Source of the DNA: Gammaproteobacteria bacterium | GTDB taxonomy: Bacteria; Pseudomonadota; Gammaproteobacteria; Competibacterales; Competibacteraceae | DNA length: 64,000 bases | NCBI GenBank assembly: GCA_020846135.1 | Contig: JADLEK010000031.1 | Coordinates: forward strand, 1-64,000 | Direction: 5' to 3' | Shown: positions 17,516-27,119 of the stretch, piece by piece | Layout: every line of letters starts with the position of its first letter | Position numbering within the stretch: the first letter of the stretch is position 1 | Program-made: the position numbers and the translations under genes | Notes under the pieces: model-generated | What the model was told of the DNA's origin: nothing | The model's input: the letters and a program-made list of their open reading frames with translations, nothing else | Database searches by the model: none

Positions 17516-18325
17516 TTAACCGTAGTTTTTGTCGCCGTGCCGCTCAGCCGCGCTGGAGGGCTTGGCGGATGCGGCCCGCCGCACGAACGCCATCTCCCGG
17601 ACCACATGCCCCAGGCGCTGGCCGCGCTGTTCGAATTTGGTCGGCAACCGCTGGGGCGGAGGCAGTGCAAAGCCGTCGCCAGTCGCCGTATTCAGCCATT
17701 CGGGAGCGGCATTCAGACTCTCCAGGATTGAACGAGCATAATCCTCGCAATCGGTGGCTATCAGCAACTGTCCTTTCGGCTTGGCCTTACGGGCTAGTAG
17801 CGCAATAAATGATGGCCGAATCAGGCGACGCTTGTGATGACGGACCTTTGGCCAAGGGTCGGGAAAGAAAATTTGAATTCGATCCAAGCATTCATCGGGC
17901 AATAGCCGTTCCACACTCTCCATTGCATCGGCACATAGAATCCGCAGATTGCCCAACCCCAGTTGAGCCGCCTGCAGCAACAAGTGGCCGATACCAGGGC
18001 GATGGACTTCAATCCCTAAATAATCCGTCTCCGGATCGGCAGCTGCCATCGCCGCTAGCGACTCGCCATCGCCAAAACCGATTTCCAGCACCAGTGACTG
18101 ACGCCGACCAAAAGTTTGCTCCAGATCGAGTTGAGCCACACCGGAATTAATCCCGAACCTGCCCCATAATTCAGCAAAAGCACGTTGCTGGGCGCGGGTC
18201 ATCCGGCTCTCACGCCGGACAAAACTGCGAATTCCTTGCGCCGAATCGACTCTGATATTCATATTCAAATCAGCGGAGGCTGCCCCGATCGGCAAATGCT
18301 CTCTGACAATATTGGCTAAACCCAT
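17516..18325 (-). CDS. trmB: tRNA (guanine-N7-)-methyltransferase
   Basis: TrmB makes m7G46 in the tRNA variable loop using S-adenosylmethionine. The product has IRSFVRRESRMT near the N-terminus, the SAM-binding LVLEIGFGDGESL, then YLGIEVHRPGIG, and FFPDPWPKVRHHKRRLI, the family signature. ATG 18325 is favoured because GGAGCG lies about 10 bases upstream, giving 269 residues. ATG 18355 (279) or 18262 (248) are alternatives, and E. coli TrmB is 239. It is divergent from the H-NS-family gene. Confidence 0.95.
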   Translation of the reverse strand: MGLANIVREHLPIGAASADLNMNIRVDSAQGIRSFVRRESRMTRAQQRAFAELWGRFGINSGVAQLDLEQTFGRRQSLVLEIGFGDGESLAAMAAADPETDYLGIEVHRPGIGHLLLQAAQLGLGNLRILCADAMESVERLLPDECLDRIQIFFPDPWPKVRHHKRRLIRPSFIALLARKAKPKGQLLIATDCEDYARSILESLNAAPEWLNTATGDGFALPPPQRLPTKFEQRGQRLGHVVREMAFVRRAASAKPSSAAERHGDKNYG

Positions 18326-18396
18326 TGTAAAATCCGCTCCGGTTAGATCGGGCAACCTGCGTCAGTCTGACGGATTGCCGCAATATTAAATAATGA

Positions 18397-18426
18397 TTGC
18401 AGAATTAAAAAAATATGTCCTACAAT
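18397..18426 (+). promoter_or_regulatory. Sigma70-type promoter of the H-NS-family gene
   Basis: TTGCAG (18397-18402) and TACAAT (18421-18426) are separated by 18 bases inside an AT-rich stretch, 62 bases before the gene start. AT-rich surroundings would suit autoregulation by H-NS-like proteins, which is an inference. Confidence 0.55.
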
Positions 18427-18487
18427 GACTGCGTGTTTCATCTCCATCATTCTCCACAACCCAAAAATCAAGGAGACCCCGAAAACC

Positions 18488-18808
18488 ATGAGCAACTCGA
18501 TCGAAACCATCGTCGGCGCTTCCTCCATCGAAGACCTCAAGGCGCTGATCAAGAAAGCCGAGGGCGCGATTGCCGAGAAAAAATCCGGTGAGATTCTGGC
18601 CGCCCGTGAACAGATGTTCAAAATGGCCGAAACTTTTGATATGACTCCGCAGGAAATTCTCGACTTTTCTGTGCGCAAGCGCAGAGCGCCGGGCGTCCCG
18701 AAATACCGCAATCCCGCTAATCCCGAACAAACCTGGACCGGACGCGGCAAAAAGCCGGGCTGGCTGAGGGATGCTGCGGATCAGGAAGCGCTGCGTATTC
18801 CCGTTTAA
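18488..18808 (+). CDS. H-NS family nucleoid-associated protein
   Basis: This 106-residue protein has an N-terminal oligomerisation helix (residues 1-55, heptad-like, rich in Glu/Lys/Ala). Its C-terminal domain contains PKYRNPANPEQTWTGRGKKPGWL, the H-NS/MvaT-type DNA-binding core TWxGRGKxPxW. It would bind AT-rich DNA and silence acquired genes such as the AT-rich patch at the left end of this window. ATG 18488 follows AAGGAG (18470-18475). It stands alone, directly before tRNA-Gly. Confidence 0.92.
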   Translation: MSNSIETIVGASSIEDLKALIKKAEGAIAEKKSGEILAAREQMFKMAETFDMTPQEILDFSVRKRRAPGVPKYRNPANPEQTWTGRGKKPGWLRDAADQEALRIPV

Positions 18809-18940
18809 TTTCCTTATTCCAAGGCGCGTTCTTGCCGACGACGAACCCGTCGTTGACTCTTGCGAGCAGCGCGCTTTACTGATAGGATTTCAATTGTTTT
18901 AGCCTGTCTGAGTCAGATCCGACTGATACAGCATCGCCCA

Positions 18941-19892
<952 letters not shown>

Positions 19893-19932
19893 ACGATTCA
19901 TCCTACAGCCCATTCCAGTAATTACAGGATGA

Positions 19933-20544
19933 TCACCCCACATATTTTAAGGCAAACCGGATCATCTCGCCCAACACCTTCTGTACCGCACCGTTAGCCG
20001 CCCTTGCCGCGCCGTAGGCATCCTCACTGGGTGCAGGCTCCAGCGCCTCGAACACCTGAGTGCCCAACACATGCCCGCTTTTCATATCCACCACCTTGAT
20101 GCGGGCGGTGAAGCGCACCTGGCTCGGCGGGCCGGTGAATTCCTGCTGCAGGCGGATCACATCCACATCAACCCGCAGATTAGCCAACGCCGGAGCGGGC
20201 GGCGATACCACCGCCTTGAACGCGCCCGTGCCCTCGAAGGCCCGCACCAGCACCGGCAGCAGCATTTTCGCTGGCGTATCGCTCCAGACATTGCTTTGGT
20301 AATAATCCAGCTTCAGCGGCTCTTTGGTATAGGCAATGCGATTGGAATCAAAGCCCGGCGCGGCTTTGGGAACCGTGACCAGCAAAGTCTTACTGCCGGA
20401 GCGCCGGGCCGGCGGTGGCGTAAATGCACCCACTTCCAGCAGGTAAGTTTGCGGCGGCGGTGAATTATCCTGAGGCAAGGTACAACCCGCCAAAGTCAAT
20501 GTCCCCAATAGCATCATACTGATTAACGCATTATTTTTATTCAT
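19933..20544 (-). CDS. PqiC/DUF330-type ABC-transport auxiliary lipoprotein
   Basis: This 203-residue lipoprotein has a signal peptide ending at the lipobox LAGC (Cys21), followed by PQTYLLEVG and a region with NRIAYTKEPLKLDYYQSNVWSDTPAKML, which is typical of PqiC-like outer-membrane lipoproteins that work with MCE systems. It is the last gene of the reverse-strand MCE operon, 36 bases after the MCE-domain gene. It probably sits on the inner face of the outer membrane as the acceptor-side partner. Confidence 0.85.
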   Translation of the reverse strand: MNKNNALISMMLLGTLTLAGCTLPQDNSPPPQTYLLEVGAFTPPPARRSGSKTLLVTVPKAAPGFDSNRIAYTKEPLKLDYYQSNVWSDTPAKMLLPVLVRAFEGTGAFKAVVSPPAPALANLRVDVDVIRLQQEFTGPPSQVRFTARIKVVDMKSGHVLGTQVFEALEPAPSEDAYGAARAANGAVQKVLGEMIRFALKYVG

Positions 20545-20580
20545 TTTGCGAGTTCCTTTAGCCTTTCGCCTTTCGCCTCA

Positions 20581-21567
20581 TCATTCCCCCGGCCCCGGTT
20601 TGCCGCTGGGTTTGCCCAACAGCAGGGCGCGGGGATTCTGCTCCAGCAATTCCGCCAGCCGCTGCAATACCGCCGCCATATCGTTAATTTGCATCAGCAG
20701 CGCATTCAATTCCGGCAGGGTGGTTTGACCGAACCGCTGCAATTCGTGTTGCCCACCTTGGGCCAGACCACTCAAGTCCAGACTGGTCTTGTTGAACGTG
20801 TCCGCCGTGCGGCGCACCGCTTGAGCCGCAGCCCGGAAATCACCCAGAGTCGCCCGGATTTGCCCACCCAGATCGCCGGATTTTTCCAGTCCAATGGTCA
20901 ACTGATCCAGCGCCTGGCCCAGTCGATCCGCCCGTTGCGCCAATGCGCCGGTGAAGGTTTCCACATTCGTCAGCGTCTGCCGGAGGCTATCGCTACGGTC
21001 GGCGATGGCTCCAGTGATCACGCTTACATTTTGCAGGGTTCGGGTGAGCGCCGCCTGATTCTCATCGCCCAGCAGCCGTTCCAGCCGACTCGACAGGGTA
21101 TTCACATTGGTCAGGATATTATTGAACGCATCGTCCAGGCGCGCCACCAGTGACGGTCCGGCCTGAATCACCGGCAAATCCTGCCCCGGCTGCTTTTCCA
21201 GCGGTGGCGACTGGCTGCCGCCGCCGCTCAATTCCACTGACGCCACTCCGGTCAGGCCCCGGGTTGATAGCGTCGCAATCGTGTCGCGCCGAATCGGGAC
21301 GCCGCGCTCGATATTCAGCACCACATCAACCTGATCGGGATTGGCCGGGTCCAGCCGGATCGCTTCCACCTGTCCGACCTGCACCCCGCGATAACGCACC
21401 GTCGCCTTGGGATTCAGGCCGGCCACCGACTCCCGGAAATACACCCGGTAGCGGTCGTAAATCCGGGTTTCACTGCCCATCGTCAGCCAGAATAGCCCCC
21501 ACAGCAAGGCAGCGCCCAGCCCGATCACGAATAGCCCCACCAAGGCGTAATTTACTTTGCTGTACAC
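20581..21567 (-). CDS. MCE-domain (MlaD-like) periplasmic lipid-transport protein
   Basis: This 328-residue protein has an N-terminal membrane anchor (about 8-30, ALVGLFVIGLGAALLWGLFWL) and one MCE domain (about 38-117, YFRESVAGLNPKATVRYRGVQVGQV). The remaining 200 residues are helical, with long coiled-coil-like stretches (LTRTLQNVSVITGAIADRS). Such helices build the tunnel or needle in larger MCE proteins. E. coli MlaD is only about 183 residues, so this resembles the longer PqiB/LetB/Mce-like types. It starts inside the end of the ATPase gene (16-base overlap). Confidence 0.9.
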   Translation of the reverse strand: MYSKVNYALVGLFVIGLGAALLWGLFWLTMGSETRIYDRYRVYFRESVAGLNPKATVRYRGVQVGQVEAIRLDPANPDQVDVVLNIERGVPIRRDTIATLSTRGLTGVASVELSGGGSQSPPLEKQPGQDLPVIQAGPSLVARLDDAFNNILTNVNTLSSRLERLLGDENQAALTRTLQNVSVITGAIADRSDSLRQTLTNVETFTGALAQRADRLGQALDQLTIGLEKSGDLGGQIRATLGDFRAAAQAVRRTADTFNKTSLDLSGLAQGGQHELQRFGQTTLPELNALLMQINDMAAVLQRLAELLEQNPRALLLGKPSGKPGPGE

Positions 21568-22340
21568 ACCTGCTCCCGGGCCGCTCGCCCCCGTGGCCCC
21601 TCAAAGTACGCCCGAATCAATGGATGCTCGGCCTGGGTCAGTTCCCGCATCGACGCATAACCGATCACCCGCTGTTCGCCGAGAAAGGCTACCCGATCAG
21701 TGGCGCTCCACAGCGTGTCCAGATCGTGCGTCACCATTACCACCGTCAAGCCTAACGAGTGCTTGAGTTGCACGACCAGTTCATCGAAAGCGCCAGCGCT
21801 GACCGGATCCAGCCCGGCGGTCGGCTCGTCCAGAAACAGCAGGGCCGGGTCCAGGGCTAGCGCCCGGGCCAGCGCCGCCCGTTTCAACATCCCGCCGCTC
21901 AACTGGCGCGGCAGCTTGTCGCCGGCATCGGCGGGCAATCCGGCCAGCGCGATCTTCAGATCGGCGATCTCAACAATCCGTCGGGCCGGCAACCGGGTAT
22001 GTTCCCGCAACGGGATTCCCACATTCTCCCGCACCGTCAGCGAACTGAATAATGCGCCCTGCTGGAACAGCATCCCGAATCGCCGGCGCAGCCGGAACGC
22101 AGCGCTCTGGCCGATCCCGACGATCTCCTGCCCAAACAGGTGGATCGAGCCAGCCACTGGCTGCAACAGCATGATGATCGCCCGCAGTAAAGTCGTTTTA
22201 CCGGAGCCGCTACCGCCGACCAGAGCCACAATTTCGCCGCGCTGGATGTCGAGATCGAGACGGTCGTGAATGACCGTTGCGCCAAACTGGGTGCGCAGTT
22301 CACGCACCGCGATGACCGACTCTACAACGCTCACCGCCAT
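21552..22340 (-). CDS. MlaF-like ABC transporter ATPase
   Basis: This 262-residue nucleotide-binding protein has Walker A GGSGSGKTT, the signature LSGGMLKRAALARAL and Walker B LLFLDEPTAGLDP followed by the H-loop VTHDLD. The LSGGM signature is the hallmark of the MlaF/Mkl branch that serves MlaE-type permeases. Its start overlaps the permease end by 10 bases and its own end overlaps the MCE gene, so the three proteins are translationally coupled. Confidence 0.93.
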   Translation of the reverse strand: MAVSVVESVIAVRELRTQFGATVIHDRLDLDIQRGEIVALVGGSGSGKTTLLRAIIMLLQPVAGSIHLFGQEIVGIGQSAAFRLRRRFGMLFQQGALFSSLTVRENVGIPLREHTRLPARRIVEIADLKIALAGLPADAGDKLPRQLSGGMLKRAALARALALDPALLFLDEPTAGLDPVSAGAFDELVVQLKHSLGLTVVMVTHDLDTLWSATDRVAFLGEQRVIGYASMRELTQAEHPLIRAYFEGPRGRAAREQVCTAK

Positions 22341-23458
22341 AACCCCACTCCGCCCAGCGCCACTGAAAACAGCGCATCAGCGGCGATCACCAGGAAAATC
22401 GACTGCACCACGCTCACCGTGGTTTGCCGGCCCACGCTGTCAGCCCCACCGCGCACCTGAAAACCTTGATAGCAGCCGACCAGGGCGATAATAGCGGCGA
22501 AGACCGGCGCTTTGCCGACGCCGAGCAGAAATGAGATGGGCGTCACCACCTGTGGAAACCGGTCCAGAAAGTCGCTGAAACTGACCTCCAGCAGCGCCCG
22601 GGCCATGACCATCCCGCCGAACACGCTCAGCACATCGGCGAATACGGTCAACAACGGCAAAGCGATAATCAGCGCCAGCAGTTTCGGCAACACCAGCAAA
22701 TCCATCGGCGGAATCCCGATGGTGCGGAGCGCATCCACCTCTTCCGTGACCTGCATGGTTCCAATTTGCGCGGTGTAGGCCGAACCGGTGCGTCCGGCGA
22801 CAATGATAGCGGTGATCAGCGGAGCCAGTTCCCGCAACATGGTCAGCGACACCAGTTCAACGATGAAGATATTGGCGCCGTAGGTTTTAAGCTGCTGGCC
22901 GCCCTGATAGGCAATGACAATGCCCATCATGAACGCCAGCAGGGCGATGATCGGCAGGGCATTGACCCCGGCGGTTTCAAGATTGCCCAGCAAGGCCCGC
23001 CAGCGGAAGCGGCCGGGCTGCAGCGCCAGTCGGCCCAGCGCCACTGTCGCCTCGCCGATAAAAGCCATGAAATCAGCCACATGAACCGTATGAAACACCA
23101 CCCACTGGCCCAGCCGCTCCAGTCGGTTCAGCGACGGCGGTGGCGCAGTGACGGAACCCGCGAGGGCCAGCCGTTCGCAGACCAGATCCAGCAGCGCCTG
23201 GTGTTGTTCGTGCAGTCCAATCAGTTGCACCGGATGACTGACTTTTTCCAGTTCGGCGATGAAACTCAGCAGCTCCAAAGCGCCCGTGGTGTCAATGGCG
23301 CGGATCCCGGAACCGTCCAGCCGCACTTCACCGCTGACCGGCCAATGAATGTTTGGCCGTTGCCGGTCCAGCGCCTCGACGCCATCCAGCGTCCAGTCGC
23401 CTTCACAACGCCAGACCCCGCTCTCATGGCGGATGACGGCGGCAGTAGGCGGATTCAT
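22331..23458 (-). CDS. MlaE-type permease with N-terminal STAS domain
   Basis: This 375-residue protein fuses two modules. Residues 1 to about 110 form a STAS domain (VRLDGSGIRAIDTTGALELL), equivalent to separate MlaB in E. coli. Residues about 140-375 are the MlaE permease with LRELAPLITAIIVAGRTGSAYTAQIG and EVDALRTIGI, which couple to the ATPase, and about five membrane helices. No separate MlaB or MlaC gene is seen nearby. ATG and the upstream stop share one base (TGATG), so translation is coupled to the PsiE-like gene. Confidence 0.92.
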   Translation of the reverse strand: MNPPTAAVIRHESGVWRCEGDWTLDGVEALDRQRPNIHWPVSGEVRLDGSGIRAIDTTGALELLSFIAELEKVSHPVQLIGLHEQHQALLDLVCERLALAGSVTAPPPSLNRLERLGQWVVFHTVHVADFMAFIGEATVALGRLALQPGRFRWRALLGNLETAGVNALPIIALLAFMMGIVIAYQGGQQLKTYGANIFIVELVSLTMLRELAPLITAIIVAGRTGSAYTAQIGTMQVTEEVDALRTIGIPPMDLLVLPKLLALIIALPLLTVFADVLSVFGGMVMARALLEVSFSDFLDRFPQVVTPISFLLGVGKAPVFAAIIALVGCYQGFQVRGGADSVGRQTTVSVVQSIFLVIAADALFSVALGGVGLWR

Positions 23459-23967
23459 CAGGTTTTCTTCGCGACCAGCCAGTAACCGATACTCAGGGCA
23501 AAGACCACTGTGGCGGTCGCCCAGATGTCGGTAGCATCGATAGTCTTGTAATCCAACACGATGACCTTCCGGGCGATGGCCATGAGCGCAGTCGCTAGCA
23601 CCAGTTTGACGTGCAGGACATCGTCGCGCAGATACAGAACGATGTTCATGAAAATTTCAATAGCGATCAGGGTGGCCATGAACGCGCCGAACGAAGCCAG
23701 AATATCATTGACGTTCAGCAAGCCCACCGGCGAGGCCAGAATCCGCTGGTACAGCACCCAACCCACATCGGCGACGCTGAACATGATGACCACCGTCATC
23801 AGCACCGCCAGCGCCCGCACACACAGCCGGATGATCACATGCAGCCAGTGAATCAGCGGCTCCTCACGCTGATCAATATGCAGACCTTCGAAGCCATGCT
23901 CATAGGATGGAGAAAAATCGGCCTGCTTCTGCTCAGGCTGCTGTTGCTTGTCAGATGGTTTTTCCAT
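23458..23967 (-). CDS. PsiE-like membrane protein
   Basis: This 169-residue protein has a Gln/Lys-rich soluble N-terminus (1-40) and four hydrophobic segments (about 42-78, 84-113, 121-140, 148-165). Its spacing and the LRDDVLHVKLVLATALMAIARKVIVLD segment match the phosphate-starvation-inducible PsiE family, whose molecular role is unknown. It is the first gene of the MCE operon, with a one-base stop/start overlap to the permease. A joint role in envelope lipid or phosphate stress is possible but unproven. Confidence 0.75.
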   Translation of the reverse strand: MEKPSDKQQQPEQKQADFSPSYEHGFEGLHIDQREEPLIHWLHVIIRLCVRALAVLMTVVIMFSVADVGWVLYQRILASPVGLLNVNDILASFGAFMATLIAIEIFMNIVLYLRDDVLHVKLVLATALMAIARKVIVLDYKTIDATDIWATATVVFALSIGYWLVAKKT

Positions 23968-24082
23968 AGCGCCTTCGGCCCATTAATCGGAATATGCGGT
24001 GTGCATCAATGCGGCTGGTATGATACTGCCCGCTACGCAAAAGGTTCCAGATTCCATCTTTCCGGCCCCCTGTTAAAAATCA

Positions 24083-25021
24083 ATGAAAAATAACGTATTG
24101 ATGCAGGTGGAGCGACTGACCCGGCGCTACGGCGAAACCCGGGCGGTGGACGATCTCAACTTCACCCTGCATCGCGGTGAGGCGCTGGGGTTGCTTGGCC
24201 CTAACGGCGCCGGCAAATCCACCACCTTGCGGATACTGGCTGGCGTATTGGCCCCGGACGCCGGGCGGATTGTCATTAACGGCATCGATCTGCTCGACCA
24301 GCCGCGCCGGGCCAAACAGGCCATCGGCTATCTGCCGGAACCCCCGCCGCTCTACCCGGAACTGACGGTTGATGAGCAACTGCATTACAGCGCCCGGCTG
24401 CACGGTCTCAGCCGCGCCGCCAGCCGCCAGGCCATCGTCCGCGTCAAGGAACGCTGTGGCCTGACCGAGATGGGGCGTCGCTTGACCGGCAACCTGTCCC
24501 GAGGCTATCAGCAACGGATCGGCCTCGCCCAGGCCATTCTTCACGATCCGCCCGTGATCATTCTGGACGAGCCGACTGCGGGATTGGACCCGATCCAGCT
24601 TCGGGAAATTCGTAATCTGATTTGCGCCCTGAGCCGGGAACACGGCGTCATTCTGTCCACCCATCTACTGGCGGAAGTACAAATCACTTGTAGCCACGTC
24701 CTGATTCTCCGGGCCGGACGCCAGGTTTACTCCGGCGCGCTGGCGGAGCTGGATCCGCGCCAGCAACCGGGCCGCTTACTGGTTGGAATGAACACGCCGC
24801 CGCCGGTAACGGTTCTGGCGCGATTGCCGCGCGTGACCCAGGTGGATGACCTCGGCGAAGGCCGGTTCCGCCTTCATCACGCTCCGGGCGCATTGCCGCA
24901 ACGGATTGTGGTGGAGCTGGCCTATGACTGCGGCTGGGATTTGTGGGAATTGACCCCGGAATCAGTGAGCCTGGAGCAGATCTTTTTCGACCTGACCGTC
25001 AGCCAGGGGGACAGCGCATGA
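24083..25021 (+). CDS. ABC transporter ATPase, GldA-like
   Basis: This 312-residue ATPase has Walker A GLLGPNGAGKSTTL, the signature LSRGYQQRIGLAQAI, Walker B VIILDEPTAGLDP and an H-loop STH. The C-terminal extension after residue 220 is typical of the CcmA/NatA/GldA class, which export or act on the envelope. It heads a four-gene forward operon; its last 4 bases overlap the permease start (ATGA). Substrate is unknown. Confidence 0.9.
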   Translation: MKNNVLMQVERLTRRYGETRAVDDLNFTLHRGEALGLLGPNGAGKSTTLRILAGVLAPDAGRIVINGIDLLDQPRRAKQAIGYLPEPPPLYPELTVDEQLHYSARLHGLSRAASRQAIVRVKERCGLTEMGRRLTGNLSRGYQQRIGLAQAILHDPPVIILDEPTAGLDPIQLREIRNLICALSREHGVILSTHLLAEVQITCSHVLILRAGRQVYSGALAELDPRQQPGRLLVGMNTPPPVTVLARLPRVTQVDDLGEGRFRLHHAPGALPQRIVVELAYDCGWDLWELTPESVSLEQIFFDLTVSQGDSA

Positions 25022-25758
25022 TCCTCACCATTGCCGCCCGCGAATGGCGCAGCCTGTTTCTGTCGCCGCTGGCCTGGACCCTGCTGGCAGTGGCGCAAGG
25101 GCTGCTGGCCTGGATTTTTCTGCTGCTGGTTCAGGATTTTCAGGTCTTGCAGGGGCGGTTGGCCGGGCTGGACAACGCGCCCGGTGTGACCGATCTGGTG
25201 GCTGCGCCGCTGTTCCGGGCGGCGGCCTGGTGTTTGCTGCTGATTACGCCGCTGCTGACCATGCGCCTGTTCAGCGAGGAACGCCGCGCCCGCACCCTCG
25301 ATCTGCTGCTATCCGCGCCGGTCGGAACTGCAAGCATGGTCTTTGGCAAATACCTGAGCGTGGTGCTGGTGCTGTGGCTAGTGGTGGGACTCACCGCCCT
25401 GATGCCGTTGTCGTTGACGGTTGGGGCCACCCTCGACTTCGGCAAGCTGCTGGCGGGGATGCTGGGCCTGGGGTTGCTGGCCGCCGGGTTCGCCGCCGCT
25501 GGTCTGTATCTGTCCACGCTGACCGCGCAACCCATGGTCGCCGCCGCTGCAACCTTCGGGCTGTTGCTCGGCTTCCGGATCGTGGATTTGCAGGAAACCA
25601 CCGGCCAGCTCTTCGGCTACCTGTCGCCGTTGCGCCACTACGATGGCCTGCTGCTAGGCTTGGTCAGCAGCGCCGACCTCGCCTATTACCTCTTGTTCAG
25701 CGCGATGTTTCTCGGCCTGGCGATCCGCCGGCTAGACGATCTGCGGCTGCGGGACTGA
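25018..25758 (+). CDS. ABC-2 type permease, GldF-like
   Basis: This 246-residue membrane protein begins MILTIAAREWRSLFLSPLAW and shows six hydrophobic stretches, with FSEERRARTLDLLLSAPV, the conserved cytoplasmic motif of ABC-2/GldF permeases. ATG 25018 is chosen because it overlaps the ATPase stop codon. It partners the ATPase upstream and the auxiliary protein downstream (12 bases away). Confidence 0.9.
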   Translation: MILTIAAREWRSLFLSPLAWTLLAVAQGLLAWIFLLLVQDFQVLQGRLAGLDNAPGVTDLVAAPLFRAAAWCLLLITPLLTMRLFSEERRARTLDLLLSAPVGTASMVFGKYLSVVLVLWLVVGLTALMPLSLTVGATLDFGKLLAGMLGLGLLAAGFAAAGLYLSTLTAQPMVAAAATFGLLLGFRIVDLQETTGQLFGYLSPLRHYDGLLLGLVSSADLAYYLLFSAMFLGLAIRRLDDLRLRD

Positions 25759-25770
25759 AGAGACTCGGCC

Positions 25771-27117
25771 ATGCGCATCGACGCCTCCATTCGCCGCCGA
25801 CTGTGGCGGCATCATCTGCTGTTTCTGGCGCTGTTCGGACTGACGATCGGGCTGCTGGCCTGGCTGAGCCTGCGTTATCCGGTGCAGACCGATTGGAGCG
25901 CGGGCCAGCGCAATACCCTGTCTGAAGCCAGTCAAACCCTGCTGGCCGGGATGGACGGACCGATTCGGGTCACGGCCTACGCCCGCGATAACCCGGCCTT
26001 GCGCGACGCCATTCGCCGACTGGCTGGTCGTTATCAGCGCCATAAGCCTGATTTAAGCCTGGCGTTCCTCAATCCTGACCTGCTGCCGGATCGGGTGCGC
26101 GAACTCGGCATTACTCTGGATGGCGCGCTGTATGTCGAATATCGCGGGCGTGGCGAACGGGTCCAGCGCCCCGGCGAACAGACCATGACCCACGCACTGC
26201 AACGCCTGAGTCGCGGGCGGGAGCGGGTTGTGCAATTTCTGACCGGTCATGGCGAGCGTAAACCGGACGGCATCGCCAATCATGACTTGGGCAATTTTGG
26301 CCGGGAGCTGGAAAAAATCGGGATTCAGCCGCATTCGCTGGATTTGGCGAAAGAACCGAAGATTCCCGCCGGAACGGCCGCGCTGGTCATCGCCAGTCCA
26401 CAGACTCCATTGCCGGCTGCCGCTATTCAAACCGTACTGAACTACGTTGAACAGGGTGGCAATCTGCTCTGGCTGCTGGAGCCAAACGATCCGTCCAATC
26501 TGCAACCCCTAGCGACCGCACTGGGCGTGACCGCATTGCCCGGCGTGGTGGTGGACCCGGATGCGCCCCGACTCGGTCTCAGTCAACCGGCTTTCATTCC
26601 CATCGCCGATTACGGCCCGCATCCGATCACCGTGCTGCTGCGTTCCGCTACGCTGTTATTACAGACGGCAGCGCTGGAGATTAAGCCGCCCAGCGGCTGG
26701 AAAGCAGCATTGTTGCTGGAGAGTCCGTCGCAAAGCTGGACCGAAACCGGGGCGGTGGACGGTTCGATCCGGTTTGATCCCGATACGACGGAACGGTCAG
26801 GCCTGCTGACGGTGGGCGTGGCGCTGTCCCGCGCTCGCTCTGAAGCGGAGCAGCGGCTGGTCGTGATCGGCGACGGCGATTTTCTCTCGAACACCTACCT
26901 GGGCAACGGCGCTAATCTGGAGTTGGGCCTGAACATCCTGAACTGGCTGACTCAGGACGATGCGCTGATCGCCATGCCCGCCCGGGCCGCGCCGGATCCG
27001 AACCTGAATCTGTCGGATCGGACTCTGGCGCTGCTGGCGGGTCTGTTCCTGATCGGCTTGCCGGCAACCTTCCTGATCAGCGGCTGGCTGATCCGTTTCT
27101 ACCGGCGGCGGCGCTGA
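25771..27117 (+). CDS. GldG-like ABC auxiliary protein
   Basis: This 448-residue protein has an N-terminal membrane segment (about 16-35), a large periplasmic domain and a C-terminal membrane segment (about 418-440) ending in RRRR. Landmarks are WSAGQRNTLSEASQTLL, VQFLTGHGERKP, GGNLLWLLEP and VVIGDGDFLSN, which match the GldG/uncharacterised ABC auxiliary family. In gliding Bacteroidetes the homologous complex supports motility. In Proteobacteria its cargo is unknown. It is coupled to the neighbouring ABC genes. Confidence 0.85.
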   Translation: MRIDASIRRRLWRHHLLFLALFGLTIGLLAWLSLRYPVQTDWSAGQRNTLSEASQTLLAGMDGPIRVTAYARDNPALRDAIRRLAGRYQRHKPDLSLAFLNPDLLPDRVRELGITLDGALYVEYRGRGERVQRPGEQTMTHALQRLSRGRERVVQFLTGHGERKPDGIANHDLGNFGRELEKIGIQPHSLDLAKEPKIPAGTAALVIASPQTPLPAAAIQTVLNYVEQGGNLLWLLEPNDPSNLQPLATALGVTALPGVVVDPDAPRLGLSQPAFIPIADYGPHPITVLLRSATLLLQTAALEIKPPSGWKAALLLESPSQSWTETGAVDGSIRFDPDTTERSGLLTVGVALSRARSEAEQRLVVIGDGDFLSNTYLGNGANLELGLNILNWLTQDDALIAMPARAAPDPNLNLSDRTLALLAGLFLIGLPATFLISGWLIRFYRRRR

Positions 27118-27119
27118 CC

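Noticed and set aside
18853..18880. TTGACT and TTTACT spaced by 16 bases before tRNA-Gly as its promoter
   Set aside because: It overlaps a self-complementary CGACG region and lies about 60 bases before the tRNA. Too weak to list as a feature.
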